Positions 12,265 through 24,700 of a stretch of DNA of 64,000 nucleotides are shown here, in pieces; the stretch's first letter is position 1; the number at the start of each line of letters is the position of its first letter. Under the pieces are notes generated by a model. That model ran no database searches and had not been told where the DNA came from. It was given only the letters and a program-made list of their open reading frames with translations. The position numbers and the translations under genes are program-made. Where the stretch lies: the NCBI GenBank assembly GCA_035578905.1, contig JAQJVL010000177.1:186001-250000 (forward strand). The letters are read 5' to 3'. Source of the DNA: Stictocephala bisonia. Its lineage: Eukaryota; Arthropoda; Insecta; Hemiptera; Membracidae.

Positions 12265-12860
12265 ATGCCGTAAATGGCTCTATCGTACGTTTTCATGCCT
12301 TATATGGCTTTTTTTTCTAATAATAAATTATATGCAAGTACCTTTCTAAGTTAATTTGTCTGATTAAATTGTAATGTAATGTTCATTTGACTAGTTTTAC
12401 GCACAGGCAAAAAAAGCCTATGTAAAACTTTCTTTTCCGATATATTAAAATGTTAATTTGACCTTTGTTAACCTTTGTAAACTTAAAAGGGAAATAAATT
12501 GATTCTTTCTTTCTTTCGTACGTCTTCATTCCTTAAATAGCTCTATCCTACGTCTTCATGCCTTATATGGCTCTATCGTACGTCTGACATGCCTTAAATG
12601 GCTCTATCGTTCATCTTGCATGCCTTAAACGACCTTATCGTACGTCTACCATGCCTTAAACGGTTCAATCTTATGCCTCTCAAATCTTAAGTGGCTTTAT
12701 CGTACGTCTACCATACCTTACATAGTTCTATCGTACTTTGTCACGCCGTAAATGAATCTATCGTACTTTGTCACGCCGTAAATGAATCTATCGTACGTTT
12801 TAAAAGTCTTAAAGGTTTCTATCGTACGTTTTAAATGTCTTAAATAGCTCTATCGTATGT
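12265..12860 (+). repeat. ~31-bp minisatellite (GGCTCTATCGTACGT), interrupted by an insertion
   Basis: Units such as CATGCCTTAAATGGCTCTAT followed by CGTACGTCTT repeat about every 30-32 bp, with many substitutions. One unit and a half lie at 12265-12310 and the rest at 12514-12860, separated by a LINE-like insertion. Two neighbouring units (about 12730-12790) are identical. Confidence 0.8.
12311..12513 (+). mobile_element. Short LINE/SINE 3'-end insertion inside the minisatellite
   Basis: A 203-bp AT-rich block splits the array. It ends GGGAAATAAATTGATTCTTT with further CTTT units, resembling a LINE 3'UTR with a polyadenylation signal and a simple-repeat tail. No coding part is kept; no clear target duplication. 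Confidence 0.5.
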
Positions 12861-12872
12861 TTACAACTCCTC

Positions 12873-13195
12873 TCTACCCGCCCACCCATACAAGCACGTT
12901 GTTCCTAACCCACCCGCCCACCCATACAGGCACGGTGTTACTTATCCACCACCCACCCATACAGGCAAGGCGTTACTGACCCACCACCCACCCATACAGG
13001 CACAGTGTTACTAACCCACCCGCCCACCCATAAAAGGCACAGTGTTACTGACCCACCCGCCCACTCATACAGGCACAGTGTTACTGACCCATCAGTCACC
13101 CATACAGGCACAGTGTTACTAACCCACCCGCCCACCCATACAGGCACAGTGTTACTAACCCACCCACCCACCCATACAGGCACAGTGTTACTATT
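12873..13195 (-). repeat. ~36-bp minisatellite, each unit a potential G-quadruplex on the minus strand
   Basis: About nine units, each a C-rich block followed by ATACAGGCACAGTGTTACT. Perfect CCCACCCGCCCACCC or CCCACCCACCCACCC blocks lie at 12909-12923, 13015-13029, 13123-13137 and 13159-13173. On the minus strand these are four G3 tracts with one-base loops, the most stable class of parallel G-quadruplex. Open frames through it on both strands are repeat artefacts. Confidence 0.85.
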
Positions 13196-14319
13196 AATGG
13201 AATACGGTTATCATAGTCCTGAATAAGTTAGAGAGAGTGAACTGGGTCTGTAATAGTTCTAGAACTACTATGAAAGTCCATCGACTATGATATATGTCAT
13301 TGAAATGTCAAAGGCGCATAAGTAGGTAGAACGAATGCACCTCATCTGGAATACGCTGCACTGCCGGACAAACGGTGCATGTTTATGCACGGAGTGAGTG
13401 GGGCCATATAACGCACTGCCAACTGAGAAATTGTGGTTTACAATTGTCTTAGCACGTCCATGGGCATGCGATTACCATGGAAATAGCCTGGCGGCCTTGT
13501 CATTGGCCAGGGAGTCACTGTTGAAAAATAATACGGCTGGAAAAACACCGGCTCATAATTTGTTTGAGTTTCTAAAATTATTATGATTCTCCGAAGATTT
13601 CTTTTGACAGTGCATAATGCAAAATCAAATTCAAATACTGAAAGGTCCTGTTGGAAATTTGCTTAAGGGGTCTGGACCCTCCAACGAAGTAAAAAATTCC
13701 AATGGCGTAGATAGACTAGAAAAAGAGATCAAGAATTAACGTATATACAGGCGTTACAGCAAATGCTAAAACAGGGAATGGTTTAGAAGGCTATTTCTAT
13801 TTGAAATGGAACATGAAAAACTTGGTTTGTACTTAGGAATTATTACAACGTACTGATTGTTCAGGAAGTACTATATGAAGTAAGGTTTCGACATGTCAGT
13901 AAGTAATTTTTGTTTACTGCTATTGGGTTAGGTGAAAATGCAAGAGTTAATGTTTGAAGAAACATGAATGATAGAACATTTCTTCTTTTCAATGGTAATG
14001 TTGGTGAATATTGGGAATGTTGAGGATATTTTTTACCAAAAATTAAAGAGAAAAATCATATTTGAATGCTCATAGCAGCAAAATACTCATTCTGCAATTG
14101 AATTGATTTTGTTTTATTATGAGAAGACACAAGAGTCTAGTTTATACCGATAGATACAGAAATATAAGGGTAAAATATGGAGGTTAGACATTCTTCACAA
14201 TATTTTAAGAGGCTTCAACCTGCGCTTATTTTAGAAGCTACTCAACCTCCAACAGATTGGTGGCAAATAAGTTATTGGGTTTCTTTATTTGGTACTTGGT
14301 GGAATTTCGATGGATTTAA
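13196..14319. other. Intergenic, nothing recognised
   Basis: No gene, RNA or bounded element identified. Confidence 0.4.
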
Positions 14320-14483
14320 ATGAAACATTTTTAGTAATTCCACAGTTTTTAATTTTTTTTTTTTTTTACAATATTTGTACAATATTTTTGTACACTTTGG
14401 TTATTATGATCTGAAGATGCCGTAACTGGCGAAAATGCATTAATCAAAAATTAAAAACTGTGGTATTACTAAAAATGTTTCAT
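14320..14483 (+). mobile_element. 164-bp element: 38-bp inverted repeats around a hammerhead-like motif
   Basis: The arms 14320-14357 and 14446-14483 are reverse complements with a single mismatch. The 88-bp centre holds a T-run, two TGTACAATATT-like words and a hammerhead-like motif at 14407-14446 that abuts the right arm. Size and symmetry suit a MITE; the hammerhead core suggests a Penelope-like or retrozyme origin. Confidence 0.65.
14407..14446 (+). ncRNA. Hammerhead-ribozyme-like motif
   Basis: TGAT (stem I), CTGAAGA (core), an extra T, GCC-loop-GGC (stem II), GAAA (core), the palindrome ATGCAT (stem III, probably needing a dimer), TA (cleavage position) and ATCA, which pairs with TGAT. 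All core bases are present; the extra base before stem II departs from the canonical fold. Confidence 0.5.
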
Positions 14484-16254
14484 TAGTGATGATTCCTAAC
14501 TGAACATTTATTATCTTGCACAAATGGGTAAGTATATAACATTTACCATACTCAATGTGTTCTGTGTACGATATTTCGATGGCGATAGAAGTAGAGTTGG
14601 TACCACTGCGAAACGAGTAGACAGCCTGGCGCAGACAACCTCGTAACAGCTGATTTTTCACGCCTGTTCATCTGACCAGCCGTAACAATAGCAATAGGTG
14701 CTTGTGAAGATAGACGCAGCGGGCTGCGTCGTGAGGTCAAGTTCAGTCAGAATGTTACAGTTGATTTTGTCGTCATTTACTGCTGCGGGCTAAAGGAAGT
14801 TGCACAAGCGGACTAGATGTTGCATTGTGTTCTCACACAACTACTTGGGTGTGACGAAGAAATCGATGTAAGACTATCTCATCGAATTTGCAGATACTAT
14901 GTCTTGTAAGTATGTCGAAACCATGACGCTGTCGTCGTATCCCTTGATAATCATGTGATATTATTTTCTAATATGTAAATTGTTAATCAGCATGACCAGT
15001 TTGATTAACATGAATTGTTATCTTTCAATTTTGAACAGATCTCAGATCACAACATCCAGCATCACAGAATGTTGCTCAATATTCGAGAGAGCAGTATGAA
15101 GACTCTAATATATTAGATAGTTTGTAGGACTAAAAGTTAACAATGAACATTGTTTGAAGATCAAAATCAAGAAGCCTAATTGAACATTGCTCTAGATTTG
15201 GAAAAGCATTGCGATGATCTTTACATCTTTTATACAAACAAGTTGTTAAAATTAAATTTTTAATAGAGAGAAAGTTTATCATAAATCACAGAGCATAAAG
15301 AAAGATTAATACTTAAAATGTTTTTTAATGTTTTTAAATGTAATTACTTTAAATGTTGGTATGTACTTGGAAGAAGCATTGGGATGACTATTTTATCATC
15401 TTGACAAGTTTTATTTAGAAAAATATTATTACAAATCGCAGAGTACGACAGATCATTGAATACTGCTCTACACGTGGAAGAAGCATTTCAATGATTTTTA
15501 CATCACGTTTATAAAACTGCAAGTTTAGTAGAGGAAAGTTGATTAAAATCGCAGAGTACAAAAATCGTTGAATATTGTCCAACATTTGGAAGAAGCTGCG
15601 GGAATGCATTTTTATTTACAAATGGATTGCTCTGATGAATTATAATTTTAAACGTTTTCAACTTTATTAGTCAGTAGTGTTGACTAGTTATGGGAACAAC
15701 TCAGCCATTAGTAACACCTGATAAAAATGTCTTAATGCTGAGACATACTGTATTTAAAAGATTTTTGTTGAAACCCAAGTACCCATCTTTACAGGTTAAT
15801 GTAAATGTATATTTTATTTACTTGAAAACTAAGATAAAAATGGGCACCTTAGTCATTTAAAAGCTACTCTATTACGGCGCACCCCGAACTGATTATAGTG
15901 ACCCTTGGTCAGTGCTTTCTCCAGTGTGGGCTGAGGCGAGCTATAGGACCGCGACGCAGATAAATTGTGGAGTCTGACCCTGACCGCGGTAGCGCTGCGG
16001 CCAGCACACTCTCGCGGACAATTAGTCAACTTGTTACACAAGTGTGGGCGATGCAGTACGACTTTGTTGCATTTGCCGTTACCTCTTGGGCGTTGAGTAT
16101 GATTTGTTTGATCACTTTTTCTGCTTGGAATATTACTCGTATTTAGATAATGTAACGAAAATGGACATGACTTTCTTGGTATGTGACTGCTGCTCACTCA
16201 TATAAATATACTACTCCTTACATCTTCAAGTTCAGGAGATGAACATATTTATAC
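14484..16254. other. Intergenic, nothing recognised
   Basis: AT-rich with loosely repeated GGAAGAAGCAT-type words at 15190-15600 (spacing near 100 bp; TTTGGAAAAGCATTGCGATG, TTGGAAGAAGCATTGGGATG and relatives), perhaps an old tandem repeat. A GC-richer patch at 15880-16030 has no recognisable domain. Confidence 0.4.
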
Positions 16255-16500
16255 TATATGTCATCGAAGTGGACACAACTACAGAAGTCTGGGGTGTCCG
16301 TGTTGGATGGTAGACAAGTCTCAAATGTTTTGTAAGGAAGAGAACTGAGTGTAAAACTTGTCAGATTGCTGAAAGTCAGACCAACACTACGTGGTTCGGA
16401 TTTTACGTGAAGCTGTAGGTATCTTAGTTGCCCTGTCTATTGGGCTATTAACTAACAGCTCTTTCTGAGGAACAGTCGACCTTAGTAAGTAACAATGACT
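16255..16500 (+). repeat. Dispersed SINE-like repeat, family A
   Basis: AAGTCTGGGGTGTCCGTGTT, GGATGGTAGACAAG, CAGACCAACACTACGTGGTT, TAGTTGCCCTGTCTATTGGG and GGAACAGTCGACCTTAGTAA occur in the same order as in 43945-44255, and inverted in 27600-27840 and 53860-54180. Confidence 0.7.
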
Positions 16501-19500
16501 ACACTGTTCGACGATCAACGTGTAAGAAAAATATAGACGAAATTCTAAAATTTAAAAAATCAGCCATCAGGACTGTATTACAATTTAATTGTAGCCAAAC
16601 AAATTGAAAAGCATCAAGAAAATATGGTCAGCATAAATAAACTTTCTTGGGTCAGTCAAGGGAATGTCGGCAGTGTAAAAGTAGATGTGTCAACACAGAA
16701 CCCTGTGGGAGGCCGTCGTTAAGGTACATGAAAGAACTTTCCTTGCGTCCAAGGTAGACTTTGATAATCCTGAGGTTGGCTACTCTTCTAGCCAAACAAA
16801 AGTTGTGTTATGAAATTGTTGAAAAAAATAAACGTTCTTGTGATTATAATACGATAGTAAAAAATGTATACGCAAAACCAAGTACACTCATGGAAAAGCA
16901 TTTATAAAAGTTCACTAAAGCATGTTGGAAATATTTTTTATTCTAATCTACCGTTTAACATGACAAATAAATAAAAAGTTCAAGTTAGAAGTAAAAAAAT
17001 TATCTTTTGAAACAAATCTCTGTACTCAGTTGAGGAGTATTTTGAACAAATTTAAAAACTTGATTTTGTGATCCTCTGATTATATTTATATCACGTTTTA
17101 AGCATATGATAATTTTATGTTTTTATTTAATTAATTGATAGTATTATAAAAACTTAATATATGATAATAAGAACGATCTAAAAGAAAAGAATACATTTAA
17201 TATTCACTGCAGATAAAATATAGCATATTATTTAAGAACGACGGTAAAGGATTTTGAATGTCCAAAGAGAAACAAAACATCAGTCTCCGACAGATGGAGG
17301 TAGTCCATCACGATCTTGATAAAAACGTGCGAATATCCCCATTATCACCCAATTTACATTTTTGTTCCGATGGCGCGACAAGATAACGTAAATGTCAGCA
17401 TTCCAACACCTAGCCGAGCACTTGCAGGCAGAGAATGCAGCGTGAACATTCGCAAATAAGGCAAAACATCCCTGCGGTTATGTCACGGAGCGGTGACAAT
17501 TAATTTTGAGGTTATGAAGGTCGATTTGTTTACCTCTTTGGCATTTAAACACTTGCACGCAAGACGCGTTAAATCTTGGACGGTGTTAAATTCTTGGCAC
17601 GAGATCCTTGTTTTGCTGTGTTCAATAGACCGAAACGAATTCTGATCACGTTTTCCTGTTGTTTATTTGCTTCATTGAACACTGTCAATTCATTGATGCC
17701 GGCGTTAAAGAATAATTACAGTTTTTACACATGATTTGTCATTTATTTATCGTTTAGTTATCAGTAGTCAAGATGTGGACGAATGTGAGATCCAAAAAGT
17801 GTCACGATTGACGAGGTTGTTTATCCAAGAAATAATTCCTAAGTGTTGCAGAGATCCAAGAAGTACTCCAAGTGTCGAGGTCCTGTAAGAGTGTAGATAA
17901 ACGAGGGAAGTCACTGAATTTTGACGAAGGTTGACTAATAATCAGAAACGGCTTTTCATTAACACCCAAAACAACCAAGGAATCTGCGGCTTATTGTAAA
18001 ATCCAAACCACGTGGTTCGGTCTGATTTTTGACAAATTTACAAGCCTGGCAATCATTCTCTCCCCTGAACAACACATGAATCCTGGCAGACAATCACATA
18101 CTTCTGTAGGATGGCAACCATCCTAAACCACGTCACGAAGAATCTCTCATAGATTCTTTAATATATTGCATCTAAACCATCGAGCGGGCGCCTGTTGGGA
18201 TTTAGAAGACTGGGAGCAGAACCTATCGCATGCAACATAAAAATAACTAACCACCCAACTATCTGGCTAGATTATAGTATAATTATATCATTCATATTAA
18301 CTTATTAAAAGCTGAAATGGATATTTCCGGACTTTTTTGGTGCAGGTAATTTTTACCTTCCCTTAATAATAAAACTGTAATTTAAAATGTAAATTGAAAA
18401 ACGTGCGACTATTTTTACTACCCAAATAATTGCTTTTTTCCTTGGTAATTGCTACATTACTACGCAAAAAACCTGTATACAAATTAAACAGTTTACTATT
18501 TTGTCTCTGCTGGCCTTTAAGTTTGTTTTTTAGAACTTCGTAAACGGCTTTGCAAGTTTCAAGAATCTTTATAGAGATTGATTAAAAAAAATAAAAAAGT
18601 CCTCAAAATCTCTCCCTGATGCTAACAAAAGTCTACCATCTACTAGAATAACTTTTCTTGACATTGTATTACTTTATTAATCCAATGGTGTTACTGATTC
18701 TAAAATATTTTTTATTTTACAAATACACTATTCTAAAGTATTTATCTAATATACAAGTCTTTAGATCTGTTTCTACTCATCTATGAGAGAGACTCTTTTG
18801 TATGAGAAGTTTTTCAAATCTTGCTCCCGACGTGTTTTATGTTTTGTTCCTCCAAGGTTGTTCCTGACATAAAACACCGTTTTTATTTTGTCGGCCCTTG
18901 TCTTTTGCTACCGCAGATTATGATTTGTTACCATAGTGCTGGCTTTTTCAGAAGTAGAGTCTGACAAACCAGAGTTTTGGAAATCTTGTAGATTCTTAGA
19001 AACTGTTTCCCAGACGATTTGCCTTAAATCTAATTTATCCGTAAGTTATGAACAATCAAAAAATCTATTTGCCCTTTTTATCTTGTCATTTTATATTCAT
19101 CTTTCTTCATTTGGATAAGCTTCAGACCTCGTTATCGTTCTGTGAATAAAGTTCGAAAAACAAACATTTTTCATCAATTTCAAAACGGTTTTTTAATTCA
19201 ATGAAAAATGTAAGACTGCATAAGACATTTGTTTTTAGTTTTATAATTATTTTGTTATGTTTTCTATCTTTATTGATTGAATGGTGAACTAATCTTAATT
19301 GCAACATCTCTTGGGGCTATCGAAATTTATATCTCATCCTCGTGACTTTTTTCGGAAACACAGCCTATGAGCGCAACTCTTCTGTCGTAACCATCTATCT
19401 ACCCTCCCTACACTCCCGTCTATCTGGGTCCATCCACACCATAAATACACCAAGACCTTAAAACGCTCTGACTAAAACTTAAATCCAATATTTAAAAAAT

Positions 19501-21521
19501 GTATCAACAATGTAAGTGTACATTTTGTAGAAAAGAAAACAATATATTAAACGATAGAACACGTTCTATGGCCTTTATTTTTAGAGCACTCTTATCTCAA
19601 CTAACATTGGTACACTATGTAACAATCTTACTCAGAAAATAATTTTTAATTGACTTCACATCTTCAAAAATGTAACTTTTCGGTACAGGATATAAAAATA
19701 AAAATAAGTTATCAATGTGTTTGGTATAGTGCTAAGACCTAAGACAAAGATGGTGCTGATTATAATTAGCTGATTTTGCACAATTATTGATGAAATTTTT
19801 TTTTGACTCGTTAAAAAATCCGATAATTTTTCTACTGAAAACAAACTGTACTACATCTATGAGGATTAACTTGTTGTTACGACAGGCAATTCAATAAAAA
19901 TATAAATAATTGACAAATTATTGTCAACGTCCAACCGGAATTTGTTGGTGCAGCAGTAACCACCTCCAGGCCTACCGCCGCCTCCTGTCTGCGCCGCCCC
20001 CGTCTACAATTACATGCATCCTCAGCGTCACACAATCTAGATGAGACCACTATCTGGTGACTTCCGTCCCTCGGATAATTGGCGAATACTTTGCGAGTGT
20101 GGGACACGGTTTTGGATTGTGTGTAGGGTGGCTGCTTCGCTTTATGGCGACGTGGGGTCGTTCCAGAGAGACTTATGGGTTTGTAAGGCGAGTGCACGAA
20201 GACGGAGAATTGTTCGGGAAGTTGGTTTGTAACAAGATGTCATTGAACAAATATGTGGGCGTTTGTTTTTCCGATATAGAGATATAAGACACACCAACCT
20301 CCTTGAATTTATATTATTATAGAAATAACCTTGCTGTATTCGAATTTTGACATTTCTCAATATGTTATTTATGAAGCTATATAAATTTTGTGTGTCTGAT
20401 GTTTTGAAAACTTGTTTATTGCGGTTTTATTCATTTACAACTAGCACATGAATGACTTCAATATGCCAATGTGACGTGACTTACTCGTTTCCGTCGTATG
20501 AATTTATGTTCGGCGCACAATTTGCTGTTTGAATTTATGTTTCGTACATGCTTGAAATTTATGTTGGTGCAGGTTTTGCACGTTTGAATTCGTTGAGTTT
20601 AGGTCAAGATTTAAATTAAAAGTATTCATATCAAGTGGCCAAAGTAATATGCAGGCATATCTACCGTATTCAGCAACATAAAGTCTGTTCTTCATTATGA
20701 GCTTTAGTCACAAATCGACAGCTATATTCAAATGAAATAAGTAACAAGCTGCCGAAATAATCCGACATAAACTGACGAGAAAAGGTTTGAGGTTTTAGGT
20801 ACCTGCTGGTCACAAGCTTCAAGACTTCAAGACAAATCTCAAATGACATTCCTAACTATGGATAAAATGGACAGAATCTAACTTTTTGAGACTTTGCGTT
20901 CTGATCACACAAGCTGAAGGTCTTTCCACCTGCGGGACTATACTAGATGTGATTAAACGTTTGTAGTGTTATACTTAATAAATATCTAAATAAAAAATAA
21001 ATAAAGCTAGTTGCAGAGGAATAATTACTGATGATTTGGAGTTGGTCTTACGGTTGCTTACGACTAGGCCGACAAGCTACTTTCAACTGTGCTGACATTC
21101 TGAGGATTTATTTGAAGAAACACTACTTTTTTATGAACTTTTCCTTTATTTTTTTGATAGAAGGGGAGGTATTTTAAAGTAAAGATCTGATAATAAATGT
21201 ACTATTTTTTTCATTTTTTTATCTCATAGGTGGATAGGCTCACCAAATTACACACACCAACCTATTACTTCCCCTATACCCAAAATTCTTGTCATCCTCT
21301 TCCCAGAAACACGATTCCACTTTATAAAAACGCTTGTGACGGCAAGTCGTTATTTTAAAATGGAAATTTCTACAATGCGAACAATCCGGATGCAGGTAAT
21401 CTATGTGACTTTTCAATGGAATGCGTTTGTGTGCGCGTTTTTTGTACTGAAAGGGCTTATAGTCAATTTTTGGCACCTCTTCTCAGATACGGTCCTCATT
21501 CCTCTGTTTACGTTTTCTCAG
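16501..21521. other. Intergenic upstream of noggin; promoter not identified
   Basis: Mostly AT-rich. A GC-rich, CpG-bearing patch at about 19930-20230 (with CCGCCGCCTC and GCGCCGCCCCCG) could be a promoter or 5' exon of noggin. That is a guess from composition alone. No other coding signal; noggin 5'UTR exons cannot be located by eye. Confidence 0.35.
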
Positions 21522-21779
21522 ATGAGTCCGTGGTCTCTAGTGCTGTTGGTTGTCTTGTGTGGAGCAGACGACCCAGACCACACAGGGTTGGTGGCATCCC
21601 CCGCCCTCCTTCTGGGGCCTGACACTCCCCTGACGCTGCCCCTCAAGTTCTGGGCCAACTCGCGCAAGTCGGCTCTCAAACCTCGCCGGCGAGACCTCCA
21701 CGAAGCGACTCTACTCAACCTCCTGGGCCACGACTATGACCCTCGCTGGATGCGAACCGGCAAGCACATAAACAACCAG
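21522..21779 (+). CDS. nog: noggin coding exon 1
   Basis: Encodes residues 1-86: signal peptide, a proline-containing N-terminal segment (residues 27-40), a basic patch (KPRRR, residues 53-57) and the conserved LLGHDYDP stretch. It ends CAG before GTAAAC (donor at 21780) in phase 0. The GC content rises sharply over the exon compared with its flanks. The frame stays open upstream to about 21336, but those residues do not look like noggin. Confidence 0.9.
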
Positions 21780-24700
21780 GTAAACAATTTTCCATCCCTC
21801 ATTTTTAGCTTTTTTTGTTCTCTTCACACTGTTCTCTCCCTCTCACTAACTCTATTTCTATGTCATAACCTATAATCTCTTTGTTTACCCATCTAAAATA
21901 CACAATAATTTAAGAGTGTTTACCCAAACGCCTTGTTGAGCACCCCAAGGAATTTAGTTCTAGATTTCACGCTCTGTCGCTAGAAATTGCGATTGTACAA
22001 AAGTACACATTTCCCTCATTTATAGTTAACTCTAGCAATACATTTTTTATATGTCATTAATCTACTCTTTCAGCCAAAGATGACTGTACACATTTCAACT
22101 CAAAGATTTGTACAGATGTCATTTATAGAAAAATAATAAGTTTCACTACAAAAAATATTTGTTAAGTTTTTCTTTACACTAGATTGGTTAGTACCATTTC
22201 CCCACAATATTCTCAAAATTTCAGTAAAATATGGCACACAGTTTATTAACGAATTATGTACCTACAGAGGACAACTTAACCATTTTACGGAACCATAACT
22301 GAAATAAGAATTTTAAAAAAAATTCTCTTAACAAATGTATTGCTTATAAGAAGACTTTAAGTTCAGAAATAGTTTTTAATAGAACACCCATTGTGACAAA
22401 TTAGGTACTTTTCCCACATTTTGAACATAATATTTAAGTGTAAACCTATTATCTCCTTGTCAGAGATTCTGGATGAACACAACACAATAGTTGATAATTG
22501 TTTTTTTTTTTTTTTTTTTTATATATTTCAGTCTTTATCAGAGATGATCGTATTATCCTTCTAAAACTTCGTTAAAAGTCAATTTTGATCACAACTTGAT
22601 TATTAAATCACAACTGTTTATGACCACAAAGGCCTTACAAAGTGTGATAGGCGTCATAAACTTTAACTGCACAAACTAAACGGAGGACATATTTCACATA
22701 ATGATCAATTAAAAGACTGCTAATTTCATAACTGTCAAAAAGTATGGTAGAGTTGTAAAAATCATTTCCCAAACGGCTTCTTAAATAGGACTTAACGAAT
22801 TGGTAGAAATTACAAACAAATAAACGTCAAATGACACATTCAGTTATCGATTTCGATAAACCAAGTTTCCATTACAACAAGTTTGTCCCGCAACAAGTTG
22901 TACATGTGTCAGCACATTTTTATGGAAACAGTTTGCAAAACAAGTTCCCGGGACATGCCAAGCTACTGTAGCACAAAACATGCACATAGCATTTAAGTTG
23001 ACCATGCCACTCAACTAACTAACCAATACCTAAAACTCCTTCAAAACAAAACCTAATTCACCATACAAACTATTGTCTTGCGCTCGTACTACCCAAATTT
23101 AGCATGACATAGAAGGCCATTTTCCTAGCATTTGTGAATGTGACTTTGTATGATCGGAAACGGTGCTTAACGCTACTTTTATATTCAACCCCTTGCACAT
23201 AAGAGAACTCACAAGGGTTTGTTCGCCATCGATTGTTTCATCTATTCAATCGCCATGTTCAACTAACACTACCCTTTCTTTTTGTTTGAAGGAGGCCGAA
23301 GACGAGCCAGAGCGGAAGACAGTTCGAGCCCTCAGGGCGCTCCTGAACAACTCCACCTTGGGCGGAGGGAAGGCAGATCTTCTGCAGCTGCCTGAAGGAC
23401 TCCCGCTGGAATATCGGGAACTGGTCAAATCCTGGTTGGTTCGCCGGGCTACGTGCCCCATCCGCTTCGTCTGGAACGACCTGGGGGCGTACTTCTGGCC
23501 CCGATGGTTACGCAGAGGCGAGTGCGCCGAAGAGTCTACTTGTTCCTGGCCACCGGGGATGCGGTGTGTGCCGGGGGGTGCCAGGAACCTCAATGTCCTG
23601 AGGTGGCACTGCAGGTACAGGACACAGGACATGTTTTATTGTTACACTTTAATTTGCCATTAATAACTTTTGGAACAGTGGATAAAACACCGTTTAGTTG
23701 AATAAAGAAGAGAAATATAAGTATAGCTCTATCAATCACTATGTTTGTGATTATTTAGTAGGGCTACAACATTGTTTTTTAATAGGGCTTCTCTGAAAAA
23801 AATAATAAAAAATCGTAATACTACTGTATTTAAAAAAAATCATTAACATTTTTATAAAGGACTACTTATCTAAATTGTATGTCAGATAAAAAATATATTA
23901 TTTCATTTGTTTAAAAAAAATTAATTTGTTATTTTCGTACCCCAGGAAATTTCTACTGAATTTGTTACAGGTTTTAAGGTTGAAGTCATTTACATTTTTA
24001 GGATTATTTATTAAATGTTTAGACACATTCATGATCTTTTATATTTCTTTTAATTTATCGATTATTTAAATCTAATTTACATTTCTTTTAGTTGTTTTCA
24101 ATATTTATAAGTCACTAGGGAACAATCTTGCATGCTTTATGTGCCAACCTGTCACTCACTTCGCTCGCTTGCTTATGTAAATTTGTTATTTTTCTTCACA
24201 TTACAAGCTTAAAATGTTAAAAAATAACTTCAAATGTCAAGTTGCACCGTCCTAACCTCCCTCATTAGTATAGTGAATGGTGACTAAGGATATGATTGGC
24301 TGGTATCACTATATTTATTATCTAATCTTAATTTGGCTATAAATTAAGATATTTTTAAATTAATATTTTAAAATTTCTTAGTACATATCTAGTAGAGCCT
24401 TTAAACAATATTAATGCTAGTTCCGTGATCCAAATCTTATATTTTGTAGGTATTTATAGATAACAAGAAAAACAATTGTGGCATATGATCAAATTTATTA
24501 TCCTTTTAACAAATTGTATAGGCCAAAATTAGACAAACATCAGACCTATTGCCTATTTTAATTACAATTGGTATAATTTTGAACCTCAAGAAGATGGCTA
24601 TTTTTTTTTTCTTTTTCAGAAATTGACACAACAATAGTTTAAGCCTTTGAAAAATTAGTGCACAAATATATAATCCCAATTCTACATGAAATTTGTTTTT

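Noticed and set aside
12938..13226. Overlapping open frames on both strands in the C-rich array
   Set aside because: Products of the G-quadruplex minisatellite, not coding.
20041..20287. Overlapping short open frames in the GC-rich patch upstream of noggin
   Set aside because: No domain, no splice structure and open on both strands; kept only as a possible promoter region.
21336..21521. Upstream extension of noggin exon 1
   Set aside because: The frame is open, but the residues do not resemble noggin and would bury the signal peptide. A likely splice acceptor abuts the ATG at 21522.
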